Below the pieces are notes generated by a model that was given only the letters and a program-made list of their open reading frames with translations, had not been told where the DNA came from and searched no databases. A program made the position numbers and the translations under genes. Source: Pachyseris speciosa (Eukaryota; Cnidaria; Anthozoa; Scleractinia; Pachyseridae). Taken from it: a DNA stretch of 64,000 nucleotides. Every line of letters begins with the position of its first letter. Position 1 is the stretch's first letter. Of this stretch, positions 9,207-19,785 are shown one piece after another. The stretch lies in NCBI GenBank assembly GCA_016490735.1, contig JAEMWC010000131.1:821001-885000 (forward strand). The letters run 5' to 3'.

Positions 9207-11100
9207 ACCGTATTTATTCACTTATAAGGTACCCTGCGAGCAGAGGCCCTTCGATCTTCCTAGATAAGTCGGGAAGAGGAAGGAACCTCTGCCAGCCGCC
9301 TCGACTTTCTTTGATGTGCCGTTCATCCACCGAAGTGGATGAATCAGTCCGGTTAGAAACCAGTCAGACCGGTTTTGGCCCAAAACGCATGCGCCTTGCC
9401 AGAAATTACTGACTAAATAGGTGCCCGCGGTTCATTGTTTACACTCGTCTACTGACAAAATGATATTCGTTTCTCTGTCGAAATCCGTAAAATCTGAACT
9501 CGTCATCTTTACAGGCAGACGACAACAGCGATGAACGACCCTTGTGGATTTTCTTGTAAGCTTTGGGCGATGGGCCGCTTTACACTGATCGTCTTGCGAC
9601 AGGACAAGGAGTCACTGAAGAGTATTTTGAACGGAGCTCGCTTCAGTAATTTATTGAAAGATCACACTATTCCTTTTATCCAACGATTCCGTTTGCCGGC
9701 CACATGGTCTACAGACACCACATGACTGAACAGTTAAGTCAAAATTTCCTCTAAGATGCTCTGTAACTTATCTCGAAGGCCAGTGTGATATTTCACTTCA
9801 AATGTACATCGTTCCGTACCGACATACCGCACAACAAAAACACCGAATCTTTTCCTGCAGTTCATGTTTTTTTCGTCACCTTTTTCCCTGGCGTCTTAGA
9901 AGAACCTAAAATACGAGACGATTCCCTAAAAGAATCGCCTGGATTAAAACTGGAAATACTTCGCTTTTTTGCAACGAATCGGCGTTGAGACTATTTTGCC
10001 GTGCAAGAACCTCGCGAGAAAATATTAATAGTTAATTGCTAATGAAAGCGTCGGTTACATTTGAATTTGACGCATGCTCAACAGGGAAAGTCGAGGCGGC
10101 TGGCAGAGGTTCCTTCAATCTCGTTCCCAGAGCCCACGTTCCCCTTATTCAGCGGAGCGGGGAACGAGAGACTCTGGGATAATCCATTTCAGCTAATTTT
10201 TTGATTGGCTGAAAACTGAGCATGAACAGAAGTTTCAAAGCTTAAAATGGCGGTCTTAGAAGTCAGGGAAGGTATCGTCAAGTCATTTATTCATCTTTGT
10301 AGATGCTGCAATTTAGAGGTTAAGAACAATCCAATTGACTTGTTTGGAGAAAAGGCACAAAATGAAAGGCTTCTAAAACCCTTTGGAAGGGTGTTCGTCA
10401 GCTATGAATTCAGGTGCCCAGGAGAATGCAGGTTTCTACACACAAGAAGGCCTGGATGGACGAAGAACGTTTGTTCTTTTCCCTTTATCATTTTCGGAGT
10501 ATTTAATAGCGGCCATGACGATTTTTTCCAACGATTTGTAGTCGAGTTTGCCTCAATCATGGGAGCGAGGTTAGGAATTTGTTCAATTGTTTCTGACGTC
10601 AATCATTTCAAGCACGTGCTTTTTAGCATGTTCGCTCGTTGCTGAAATCACCCCGGCTTTGTTTACGAACTTGTTCGCCGTAGCAGCACTTATCGGAGTT
10701 GCTTTTAAGCACCTTCAGTTTAGGACGACGAGGAAGAAGACGCAGAAGAGTTGATTGTCAACGAGTTCGAGACAAATAGCGAAGCCAAGGACGATGAGTA
10801 GCTGAGCTCAGCCGAGATTTCAAACAAGCGGTTCTTTTCAGAGCCACCCCGGTTCTTTTTAGAACCAACAAATCAGATAAAGTCAATGATCAACGTTGTC
10901 TTTTGTTTATTCATTTACCGGCATTTATTTACATACTCATTTCAGTTTAGCATTAATTATTAGGGAAATTTGGAAAAGTTATATTTTGTTGCGCGAAAAT
11001 ACTCGGTTATAAGACGCACCCCGAGTTTTGAGAAGATTTTGATCGAAGAAGCATATTTTCTTGTAAAAAATGGTGCGCCTTATAAGTGAATAAATACGGT
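9207..11100. mobile_element. 1.9-kb DNA element with perfect 23-bp terminal inverted repeats
   Basis: ACCGTATTTATTCACTTATA plus AGG at 9207-9229 is the exact reverse complement of 11078-11100. Both ends are flanked by ATT, a possible 3-bp target duplication. An inner inverted pair (AACCTCTGCCAGCCGCCTCG near 9284 versus CGAGGCGGCTGGCAGAGGTT near 10091) suggests a second element nested inside. Another hairpin built of 'ctcgttccc / ggggaacgag' is at about 10118-10180. A 132-codon ORF and a small acidic open segment lie in the right half. No recognisable transposase catalytic domain is seen. Confidence 0.7.
10247..10645 (+). CDS. Hypothetical ORF inside the 1.9-kb element, with CRCC-type N terminus
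   Basis: The 132-residue frame begins MAVLEVREG. Its first 45 residues (FIHLCRCCNLEV, then NNPIDLFGEKAQNERLLKPF) look like the start of a small cysteine-based domain reminiscent of ZAD-type zinc-finger N termini, in which a CxxC is followed by hydrophobic and charged helices. After about residue 46 the frame loses this character, so the real exon may end near 10385. An acidic open segment downstream (about 10721-10801, DDEEEDAEELIVNEFETNSE in its frame, ending in TAG after an AG) could be another exon. It could be transposon-encoded or captured; the assignment is tentative. Confidence 0.3.
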   Translation: MAVLEVREGIVKSFIHLCRCCNLEVKNNPIDLFGEKAQNERLLKPFGRVFVSYEFRCPGECRFLHTRRPGWTKNVCSFPFIIFGVFNSGHDDFFQRFVVEFASIMGARLGICSIVSDVNHFKHVLFSMFARC

Positions 11101-11105
11101 ATTTT

Positions 11106-11880
11106 CAAAAACTAAAACAATGATTATTTTTGTCATGCCACGTATAATCAGGTGCGGTTCCAATTTTTCGACTTTCATTTGTGTACTTGTCTTGATCAGT
11201 CTATTGTCACAAGCTCGTTGTAGATAACCGCTCACAAACTGGGCTTTGAGGCATCGAAAAACGCACGCCAAATCGATTGATTATAGGAGATGTGTTTATG
11301 AGAGCGGATGGGCCATGGGGTGGGCAATGACGCGACAAAAGCGATTAGGAAATCCGTTGAATAACTTCTCAAAGCCGGAAGTAGTCACTCCACGCGCACG
11401 CGAAAACATTAAAACTCTAAGTTCAGATCAGTACGATGTATCGATGTAACGCCTAAAAGCTTAACTAACCACATCGGCAACTGCTGACTTACCAAACGTT
11501 TCGGCCAAAAACGTCCAACACAAACAACTCCTTTTAGGATCGAAATCTGTTCCACCCGAATGATATACACCACGTGATGTCTGGAGATCACGAGAGTGAT
11601 ACAACTATTTTACGTCATTTGTATGTTCCACAAATTAATGCAGCAGTGAATCAAATGAGCATGTTTCAATACACATTACAAATCTAGCCGAATTAAATCG
11701 CTCTTTTTTTCTTCAGCCATACGCATTCACAAACACGAACTGAGCTAAAGAAATGAATCACGCTTAAAAAAATGGTATTTAAGGCATATTGGATATAACG
11801 ATGGGAATCTAGCGGACCGAACGTAAAATCTTTCCTGATATAACGATATTATCAGTATACAGTCACAATTTAAGCAAAAA
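11106..11880. other. Intergenic stretch, mostly featureless
   Basis: I see no gene. Near 11790 and 11840 the phrases 'atataacgatgggaat' and 'gatataacgatat' recall the ends of pogo/Tigger elements, consistent with the transposase relic that follows, but no terminal repeat pair was confirmed. Confidence 0.4.
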
Positions 11881-11883
11881 ATT

Positions 11884-11931
11884 GATGATGATGATGACGA
11901 CGAGGACGAGGACGACGACGACGACGACGAC

Positions 11932-11967
<36 letters not shown>

Positions 11968-11968
11968 A
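11884..11968 (+). repeat. GAY trinucleotide array
   Basis: GAT, GAC and GAG triplets run for about 85 bp, read as poly-Asp/Glu in the frame of the transposase relic. The array may have expanded from an acidic coding region. Confidence 0.85.
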
Positions 11969-12171
11969 AATCAATGATTGAACCTGCCCCTCTGGCTCCT
12001 ATGCAAGGTACTAAAGCTGTGAAGGCAATAAGAGATTTTGTAATTTCGTTTGAAGATTCAGTCGAGCGAGCGAGTAAATTTCTTTCCTCTTTTTCGGCTC
12101 AGGATGCGTTTTTAAGACAGCAAGTTGAACAAATGAGGCAGACCAAACTGAAGGAGTACTTTCAGGAATGA
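11884..12171 (+). pseudogene. C-terminal relic of a pogo/Tigger (CENP-B-like) transposase
   Basis: An open frame starts with about 28 Asp/Glu codons (a GAT/GAC array, 11884-11964) and continues to a TAA at 12169-12171. The tail IRDFVISFEDSVERASKFL, then FLRQQVEQMRQTKLKEYFQE, resembles the C termini of Tigger-type transposases, which often end in an MRQxKLxxYF-like motif after an acidic region. The DDE catalytic region is missing upstream, so this is a 5'-truncated or decayed copy. The assignment rests on recalled motif similarity. Confidence 0.5.
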
Positions 12172-12617
12172 ACAACGTCTGATTCTTAAAAAAAAAGCAA
12201 TGAACGCGAAGACGATACCCTGGGGGTACTCCCAGAAAAATTGTGTGGGGCTGTGCGGCCCAAGCTTCCTGAAACCCTTACTCTATTTCAGACCAAAATC
12301 TGCGATTTTCCCTACCTATTTCAGACCTAACCAAAAATTCGATACCCTATTTCAGACCTATTTCAGACCTTTTACACGGACACGGTTTGAGAAGGGCTTT
12401 TGTTGATGGTCTTATCGCCTAATCAGATGAAGAAGTAGCTTCTTCTAAAAAACATACCATTCAAGCCTAGAGTGCACAAACCTTACCCTATTTCAGACCA
12501 AAATAGTCAAAATCGATGCCCTATTTCAAACCAAAACGGCATACCCTTTGGTGCCACACATACCCTAAATATAACCTGACCTAAATTAAATCTAACCTGA
12601 TTAAATCTAACCTGTCC

Positions 12618-12941
12618 TGTGACACTAAAAACCTCATTTACATGATTCAATGCAACCGCTATAATTTACAATACATAGGAGAAACTAAACGACGTTTAAA
12701 AGACCGATTTAATGAACACCGCCGTACCATAGATAACCCTAACACCAAATCTAAACCTACCACAGTCGCGGAACATTTCCTCTCCTCTCCTAACCACACT
12801 GCTAATGACATGCAATTAAGCCCCATTGAGAAAATATTTTCTAACAGAGACTCAATCCGTAAGGCCAGGGAAACTTTTTTAATTTCAAAAGGCAGAACAA
12901 TTGATCCTGAAGGTCTTAACATCCGCGAAGAAACATATTAG
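12618..12941 (+). pseudogene. GIY-YIG endonuclease domain of a Penelope-like element (truncated)
   Basis: The frame (CDTKNLIYMIQC, then LQYIGETKRRLKDRFNEHR) shows the GIY-YIG hallmarks: the degenerate LIY...QYIG strand pair, then Arg in the helix (KRRLKDRF) followed by NEHR. Further on are the AEHFLSS segment and the RKARETFLI helix with its conserved acidic residue. Penelope-like elements place this domain after the reverse transcriptase, and it nicks target DNA for insertion. The frame is open to the TAG at 12939-12941, so this part is intact, but the polymerase part is absent. The coding start shown is arbitrary because of the 5' truncation. Confidence 0.85.
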
Positions 12942-13074
12942 TTAATTTTTTCTTATAAGTTTATCTTTTTTAGACCTTTTTCCCAATATTTTATTTTACA
13001 CTGTCAATCATTTTAGTTTTACGTATTTCCGGTATATAACTACATAAACACCCCTTCCAATGTAAATTCTCATT

Positions 13075-13115
13075 GTACCTGAAGAAGGCTGGTTTGGCCA
13101 GCCGAAATATAGTAC
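13075..13115 (+). ncRNA. Hammerhead-ribozyme-like motif of the Penelope-like element
   Basis: CTGAAGA (13079-13085) fits the CUGANGA core. It is followed by a 6-bp helix (GGCTGG 87-92 with CCAGCC 98-103, loop TTTGG), then GAA (13104-13106), ATAT and A (13107-13111). GTAC at 13075-13078 and 13112-13115 can form helix I. The ATAT would make the minimal helix III seen in retroelement hammerheads, which are thought to act as dimers. One extra A (13086) at the base of helix II departs from the consensus, so activity is uncertain. Confidence 0.45.
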
Positions 13116-13312
13116 ACAAAACTTAAAACCATTCTACGTTGGTATCGGTCCTTGCTTTTATACTCTCTGTTGATTTTACTACGCCGATCAGATCACCAGT
13201 TTGATCCAACGTATACCAGCAGGATTATTGTCCACGGTTGCTTGCTTGAACACCTGATATAGCCCATGTAAGAGAGTACCCCCCCCCCCCTCCGCCCCGC
13301 CGGGAGACGATA

Positions 13313-14140
13313 ACAGTCGCAGCCTCAAATGTTTAAGTTTAGTTTTGTCGCCGCTTGTACGATTCACACCACAGAATTTGCTGTGTAAACTTTGAAAATT
13401 TCTAGTGCTTTGCAAACTGTTTAAGGACATTGCTGCGTGCTTGAAATGTTACAAATAAACTAAGAAAGTAATTAATTATCTCTTTTCAAATATGCCCAAA
13501 AATCACCAAAAAATTCACAAAATATCCCACAATACAGCTTCGTGGGATGAGCATAGGGATTTTGGATTTGCTTGAAACGCGAACGAGATATTAACGTCAA
13601 ATCCATGTCAAGCGACGCAAAAACAGTGTTTAGGGTAAGTTCCGCCTTAAGTCCATACAATATCTACGTATATACAATATAACATTGTACTCTAACTTGA
13701 GATTAAAAGATGTGCTCTACTTAGAATATTATTAAAAAATTCGTTTAAAATATTCGAATCTATTCATAATAAAATAAGAATATAATGTGAATTTATTTAA
13801 AATAATCATGCATTTATATTATAGATGCATGTGAGAGATTTGACATCTCCTAGGAGAAATCCAAGCATTTGATAACTATTAATTCATGCTTTTGGGACAA
13901 GATTCGCGCCAAAGGTGGGAGTCAGCTTGGCGCCGTTCAATTTGTTTTATTTTTCCTGTGAGTGTCACGATCGTATGCCGTGCGTTGGAAGAAGATGCTT
14001 AACCGAAAACTATTTTAGTTAACGAGCAATATATACAGATTCCATTTGCTAAATGCACTAACAAGACAAACACAAAGCGTGCACGAAAATCTGGTTTATT
14101 GTCTGGTTTTGTGTTGGTTTTTGTTATTTGCTTATACGTA
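13313..14140. other. AT-rich intergenic stretch
   Basis: I see no gene, repeat pair or RNA gene. The centre (13660-13860) is very AT-rich. Confidence 0.5.
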
Positions 14141-14148
14141 GCGTTGAC

Positions 14149-14516
14149 TCCCGGGGGGGGCGGGGTACTCCCTTATTTGGGCTATATAGGTATGTGCGGC
14201 CTTAAAGGGTAGGTTTTTTGGCCGTTTTGGTCTGAAATAGGGTATCAATTTTGACCATTTTGGTCTGAAATAGGTATGGTTTTAGAAGAAGCTACTTCTT
14301 CATCATTAAGCGATATAAACACCACCAACAAAAGCCCTTCCTTTTTGTCTTTTAATGATGTTTACGCCAAATGTACGTGAAATAGGTCTGATAGGGAATT
14401 TCTGGTCAGGTCTGAAATAGGGTAAGGAAAATCGCAGATTTTGGTCTGAAATAGGGTAAGGGTTTCCGGAAGCGGGCCGCACACCCCACCCACATTTTCT
14501 GGGAGTACCCCCCCGG
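14149..14516 (-). mobile_element. G-run MITE copy B
   Basis: Perfect 8-bp target duplication GCGTTGAC at 14141-14148 and 14517-14524. The termini are CCCGGGGGGGG...GGTACTCCC and GGGAGTACCCCCCCGGG. The interior matches copies A, C and D in reverse orientation ('ggtctgaaatagggta' repeated; 'caacaaaagccc'). Confidence 0.92.
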
Positions 14517-14723
14517 GCGTTGACTTTGGTTTCCCGTGAAGATTAAGCAACAAGTTTACGTGTAAGCATCCTCATTACTACCATCAAAGCAACTCACTGA
14601 TCAATAAACCGCTAGGCTCAGACTAACAAGAATGGGACTCTTTTTGCACCAAACACTGGGAACAGTGGTAAGATTACCAATTCGGTGCACATCCAGCCCA
14701 TAACCAGTACATTGCGTGAATCC

Positions 14724-15135
14724 CCGGGAGGTACTCCCATAACAATTGGGTGGGGGTGTGCGGCCTGCTTCCTTAAACCCTATATTTCAGACCCTGTTCA
14801 GACCAAAATCTGTGATTTTCCCTCCCCTATTTCAGACCTGACCAAAAAATCGTTACCCTATTTCAAACCTATTTCACGCACACGGTTGGCGTAAACATAA
14901 TTTGCGAAGGGCTTTTGTTGATGGTCTTATCGCCTAATGATGAAGAATTAAGTAGCTTTTTCTCAAAACATACCCAATTCAAGACTAGAGTGCACAAACC
15001 GTACCCTATTTCAGACCAAAATGGTCAAAATCGTTACCCTATTTCAGACCAAAACGGTTAAAAAGCCGTATACCGTTTGGGGCTGCACATACCTATATAG
15101 CCCACATAAGGGATTATCCCCCCGGAGGGGGGGGG
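14724..15135 (+). mobile_element. G-run MITE copy C
   Basis: Perfect 8-bp target duplication GTGAATCC at 14716-14723 and 15136-15143. It begins CCGGGAGGTACTCCCAT and ends with a G-rich terminus after 'gggattatccccccgg'. The interior matches the other copies, including 'tttgcgaagggcttttgttg' and repeated CCCTATTTCAGACC. Confidence 0.92.
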
Positions 15136-15143
15136 GTGAATCC

Positions 15144-17530
15144 TGGAAACCGTGGAAACTGAAAATGCGTGTGGAATATTTTGTGGCGTTAGTTCTATCA
15201 GTTCTTACTGAGTTTATCGAATAGCGCCCTACCGTCGGCGGTACTATGGCTGGCCAGTGGCTGCGGCGTTGCATCTTGTTGTTTTCGCCTGGAGTGGAAT
15301 CCGGGCACTGAAGCTTTTTCCCAGTCGTCCGTTCATCCCAGTTGTTTTGTCTTGCGGCTCCTGTACTTTCTCTTTTAGTGGCTCCCCTGACGACTTGTAT
15401 CCATTTGCAAAATATTTACTTTACAGTAGAAAGTACGCAAAGTTGATTAACAACCCGCAGGCTGAAATAAATTTCATATAAACCCCACCATGATATAAGA
15501 ACATTTTCCATCTTTATCTGACGCTTTAGTGGATTCTCTTCGGAAAATATAGTTTGGTGACAAATAGGCAGAGGGTTGTAAAGCTGCATCACATGTCAGT
15601 TTGTGTTATAACCTCAAAGTACGTTTGCTACATAATGACTCCTCTGCATGCAGACACTAGTATTGAGATAATGAGATAGTTAAAGCCACACGCAACCAAC
15701 TGATGTATTTCTTGAGAGCGGATTTCATCCAGGTCTATCCAGGGTAACTTATTAAAATTTCGTGGTCTTTTATAATGTATGGGCTGTATGCATTTTAACT
15801 CTTCCACCGGAAAACGGGCTTCGTTTGCGTATCCTGTATGCGGGCCAAGCCCTTCATTGTCCGTAGCTTTTCCACAGGAAGTGAAAAATCCCGGTGCTAA
15901 TGTTAACCTTTATCCGTAAGTCTTATTTATTTTAACAGGTTCTTTTTACAATAACAAGAAAAAAGCTGATATGATAAATTTCTTTACTGACTTTTTAATG
16001 AGTGTAATTAAAAAGTAAATCTCAAAATAGGTATTCAAATTCGCATTTTGCAGGCTTCCTTTGATGTGTTACGAACGTCACTGGCTCACTCCGACGCACC
16101 CTTGCATCCTTGCTGAACTTCCTGTCTCTCCCTCTCTGGTATTAACTCGTTTTCAAGTTTTTGAAGCTTTGTTAGAGGGATATTATCCTTGAGCATAGCG
16201 GAGAAAACCTTGCCTCCAAGCAAAGACAGTAGAAGCAAAAGAGCAGGCCAGGTTTTAGATCGGGAGTGAAGCTACAAACAGGTCAGCCATTATTTCGTTA
16301 CATCAGCCTCTTTGTTGATCAGGTTTTCGTTCCTACGCTCGGCAAGAATCATTCCTTAGTAAAATAATCCCTTAAACACGTTTTTCAGCCAGGCATGCAG
16401 TTGATCAGTTAGAAAAGATAGCTAAAACTGTCACCAGTAATGATCATCGCATTAAGTTGTGTTTTATAAGGGGAAAGCTATATATAATAACAGCTAATAT
16501 AGAACCGATATTTTTGGAACTGTTAGTGTGTATGAACTGTACTACGCACTCCGGTGTTTTTTCTAATACGACAGCTTATCACCACCAGTTTGGACATTGC
16601 AGCTAAATATATCAATAATTATTTTACACAAGGTCACAGTCTAATCCATCAAAATGATCATACTGTTGAGGGAAAGTATCACCAACTCTCAGCGTTAAAA
16701 TGTGGTTAAGAAAAACACTGGTTTTAGGCCTTCAAGGAGAATTTTCTCGCTTATTCTCAGCGCTCAAGAAGTACATTATATGCTTTCTTTAAACCAAGTC
16801 AATAAGCATAGTTTTAATTGCAATGATCCAAACGTTTAATGAAAAAAAAAAGTGTTGGATTTTGTGCTTTTATATCCCCGTAATATTCTCCTCAAATTAT
16901 GACAGGAAAAGGATATCTTTTATTGTTACTATTCACGAGATGAGCGTGGCATGTCTGTGACATGCATTAAAACAGTGCTCTGTCATCGGCTTACACCTGT
17001 TCTAGAGGGCTGTTTATACGAGAGAAAATAAGCCCTATTGTGAATGATATATGAAATGAATCAAAACATTTGCATTGGCGCCTTCGCACAAAACATTAAT
17101 TGTGCGCCGGCACTGCCTAAGGTGACGAAAATTGAATATTGAATTGGTTTGCCAAATGCATTGCGTATTTTATATCTATATATGTATAGTGAAGAAAATA
17201 AATACCACTCCGGCCGACAGAGAGTCCGGCACTCCACGCTGGTTTTTATCGCGGCCTATTTGTATTTTTTTCTTGCTATCTTTGCGGGGACACAACACAA
17301 GAAAATTTCAGCACTGTACTACTAAAAATGTCAGCTCGTTTCCCCAAATAGTACTTTCCAAGGGTTTTATGCATAGGGTTGGCTAAAACATTTTGTTTTG
17401 GTTGAACTCAGTCATGATCCGCTACTCACAAATATTTAATGGCTCTTGACTAAAAAAGCGTGTAAAACCTCGGAAATAAGGGTCGGTCCTGATCCAATCA
17501 AAATTGCACTGCGGCAGTGATTACGGTAAA
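15144..17530. other. Intergenic stretch without a supported gene
   Basis: Open frames here are short and lack splice or homology support. I see no RNA gene and no clear repeat pair. Confidence 0.5.
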
Positions 17531-17739
17531 CCAATGGGATATCAGCGCATTTCTCTAAGTAATTTGGGTAGCTGTGAAACGAAGCCTGAAAAAATTCCGA
17601 CTTAAACGAACTCATCCGCTTCTGTGATATCGGTGCAGCGCTCCACCAAGAGTTATCAAGACAGCTGCGAGACGGTCATCGCATTATCGCATTGATTCGT
17701 AAAAGATGGGTTTCAACCAAAAAATGAGATTGAAAGTAA

Positions 17740-18115
17740 CTCTCGATTACTTTAGTTGGCTTTACTTCGCTCTGTGATTTGTTGACGAAGCCGAGTCTCT
17801 CCACTTTTTTCAACCAATGGGAAGCAAAACCAAAGCCATTCGTGACTTGCTCGCATGCATTTTCCCGCGCTTGGCGCCGGCTACATGCAATTGCTTCGAA
17901 GTCTGATTGGCTCATTGCGCTGTTTCCTCAACCAATGAGAAGCAAAATCAAACCAATCGCGACTTTCATGCGCAAATTTTCCCGCGCTTTGCGCCGGCTA
18001 CAAAGTGGCTACGTGTAATTGCTTCGTATTCTGATTGGTCATCGCGTTGGTCACGTCTATCGAGATTGGTCGTAATGATTACTTTTTGGTTTTACAACAC
18101 TCAATTGAAAATCGC
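17740..18115 (-). repeat. Dispersed repeat with GCGCCGG core, copy 2 (two tandem units)
   Basis: Two units of about 130 bp each contain CAACCAATGRGAAGCAAAA, then 'tttcccgcgctt(t/g)gcgccggctac' and 'aattgcttcg(a/t)'. They match, on the opposite strand, the repeat at 4430-4930. Non-coding. Confidence 0.65.
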
Positions 18116-19216
18116 TCCGAATTGATTTGGCTTTAGATTTACGGCTCTCAACTGAAAATCTTTCTGAAACAGTCTTACTTGTTTTTACGTTCCAGAGGTC
18201 TGAAGCTCTCTAATATTTGCTGGTATCCATATATAGCTAGGAAAATTACTCCGTATAATATCTTGTATTAATATTACCACACAATAGGATGTCTTCCATA
18301 ACATATCAATTAAAAACAGTGTTGCCAGGTAAGAAAAAACCTTTTGACAAAAATGTATGTGTACAAATTTAGATTTCGCTTCCACCACCAGCCTTTTCAA
18401 GTCTTAACTTATCAATTTTGTCTTTAACTCTACCCAATGAATGAGTTGCCATTACCTATGTTATGCGCAACGGATTATGGGATCGCCAGGGGGCAAACAT
18501 CGTAAGTCGCTGGAAAGAAATCTATGGCGTAAAGTTGTTTCTTCGTCAAAAGCAGTGATTTTGAACAAAGAATAACGCATTTTCGCCTTGATTTTATGAG
18601 AAGTGGAGGTGACTAATGTCGGTGGGTGGAAATTGTACTTTTTCGTGAGATTAATGCGGTAAAATCTATTGATAAACACTTTGTTGCGTAAGGCAGATTA
18701 TGAAATCCACTGAATCTGCATCAAGTATTGGTCTCGAAATAGTGCGAACAGATATAAATTTGAGGGGATTCACTCAATAAAGCTTTTTCAGTATGCATTG
18801 CTGCTGGAATTTTACCCCCACATTTCTAAAGGATATAAATTGTTGTGCGAGGGGATGGGAATTGTTTCTACCGAGCAATTTCGCTATGGATGGATGAAAC
18901 CAGTGATAGAAAACACGGAGAAATCCGTTGTCTAGCTGTGTTAATGAGCAACATCCCTATGTTATTAAGCTACTACTGTTCTCTTGGAGTTTAGTGGAGA
19001 AACGTGAAACGACAGAAACAGAAAGACCTTTGTCACGCAATTCCACCCAGCATAAAAATGGTTTGTAGAACGTACTTATGGACAAGTGGTATTTATTCAA
19101 CATCAGCCAACCCTCACAAAGATATTCAAGGAACCTCCCTTGATCTCTTACATTAAAGGAAAATCGTTATAAAGGCTTTCAGAAACAATGTACACACAGC
19201 GCTAGCAGGAGTCGCG

Positions 19217-19641
19217 CCCGGGGGGGGGGGGGGGGGGGGGTATTCCCAGGAAAATTTGGTGGGCGTGTGCGGCCCGCCTCCTGAAACCCTTACCCTATTT
19301 CAGAGCAAAATCTGCGATTTTCCCTACCCTATTTCAGACCTGACCAAAAATTCGATACCCTATTTCAGACCTATTTCACCTACACGGTTGGCGTAAACAT
19401 AATTTGATAAGGGCTTTTGTGACTCTTTTGTTAATGGTCTTATCGCCTAATGATGAAGAAGTGGCTTCTTCTAAAAAAGATACTCAATTCAGGAATAAAG
19501 TGCACAAACCATACCCTATTTTAGACCAAATGGTTAAAATCGATTCCCTATTTCAGACCAAAACGGCTTAAAAACCATACCCTTTGGGGCCGCACATACC
19601 TATATAGCCCATATAAGGAAGTACCCCCCCCCCCCCCGGGG
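19217..19641 (+). mobile_element. G-run MITE copy D
   Basis: Perfect 8-bp target duplication GAGTCGCG at 19209-19216 and 19642-19649. It starts CCCGGGG with a G-run of more than 20 and ends in a C-run followed by CCCGGGG. The interior is the fullest version of the family: 'cctgaccaaaaattcgatac', 'cggttggcgtaaacata', 'tatatagcccatataagg'. It is inserted within the THAP-like fragment of the palindromic element. Confidence 0.93.
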
Positions 19642-19649
19642 GAGTCGCG

Positions 19650-19785
19650 TTGGTCAGCCAACCCTGGCCTCCGGCCTTGTACAAAATGATTAGAGCAGAC
19701 CTTAGTACTTAACGCCACTTTGACTTTATCACGATTTATAGCTCTGGACCATGACAAATTATCCTGCAGCTGCTTGATTTTTGGT
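19650..19785 (-). pseudogene. THAP-like zinc-finger fragment of a transposon gene
   Basis: On the minus strand an open segment reads KIKQLQDNLSWSRAINRDK, then STKVCSNHFVQG. The C..H pair in VCSNHFV.G and the preceding W-S-R match the second half of THAP-type domains, which occur in host proteins and in Harbinger/IS-type transposon proteins. The first CxxC half is not seen, and the frame runs into the inserted G-run element and then a stop. I read it as a remnant of the element that contains it. Confidence 0.45.

Larger units (their letters stand above)
12565..13252 (+). mobile_element. 5'-truncated Penelope-like retroelement
   Basis: The insertion interrupts G-run MITE copy A. It encodes the GIY-YIG endonuclease C terminus typical of Penelope-like elements and has a downstream non-coding region of about 310 bp that holds a hammerhead-like motif. 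The reverse transcriptase is missing, so it is a 5'-truncated insertion. A 15-bp direct duplication (attaaatctaacctg, twice near 12584-12614) lies at its 5' end. Exact junctions are uncertain by a few bases because both flanks share short 'cct' sequences. Confidence 0.8.
12218..13304 (+). mobile_element. G-run MITE copy A, split by a Penelope-like element
   Basis: This copy is bounded by the 8-bp direct repeat AGACGATA at 12210-12217 and 13305-13312. The left part (12218-about 12564) begins CCCTGGGGGTACTCCCAG and carries the family phrases 'ccctatttcagaccaaaat' and 'aagggcttttgttgatgg'. The right part (about 13253-13304) resumes with ATATAGCCCATGTAAGAGAG, then a C-run and the terminus GCCGGG. 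The roughly 690 bp between them are a Penelope-like insertion. The family has three further copies here, all with 8-bp duplications, as in hAT elements; it is non-coding. Confidence 0.85.

Noticed and set aside
13268..19640. C/G homopolymers as independent G-quadruplex loci
   Set aside because: Most are the termini of the G-run MITE family and are explained by it.
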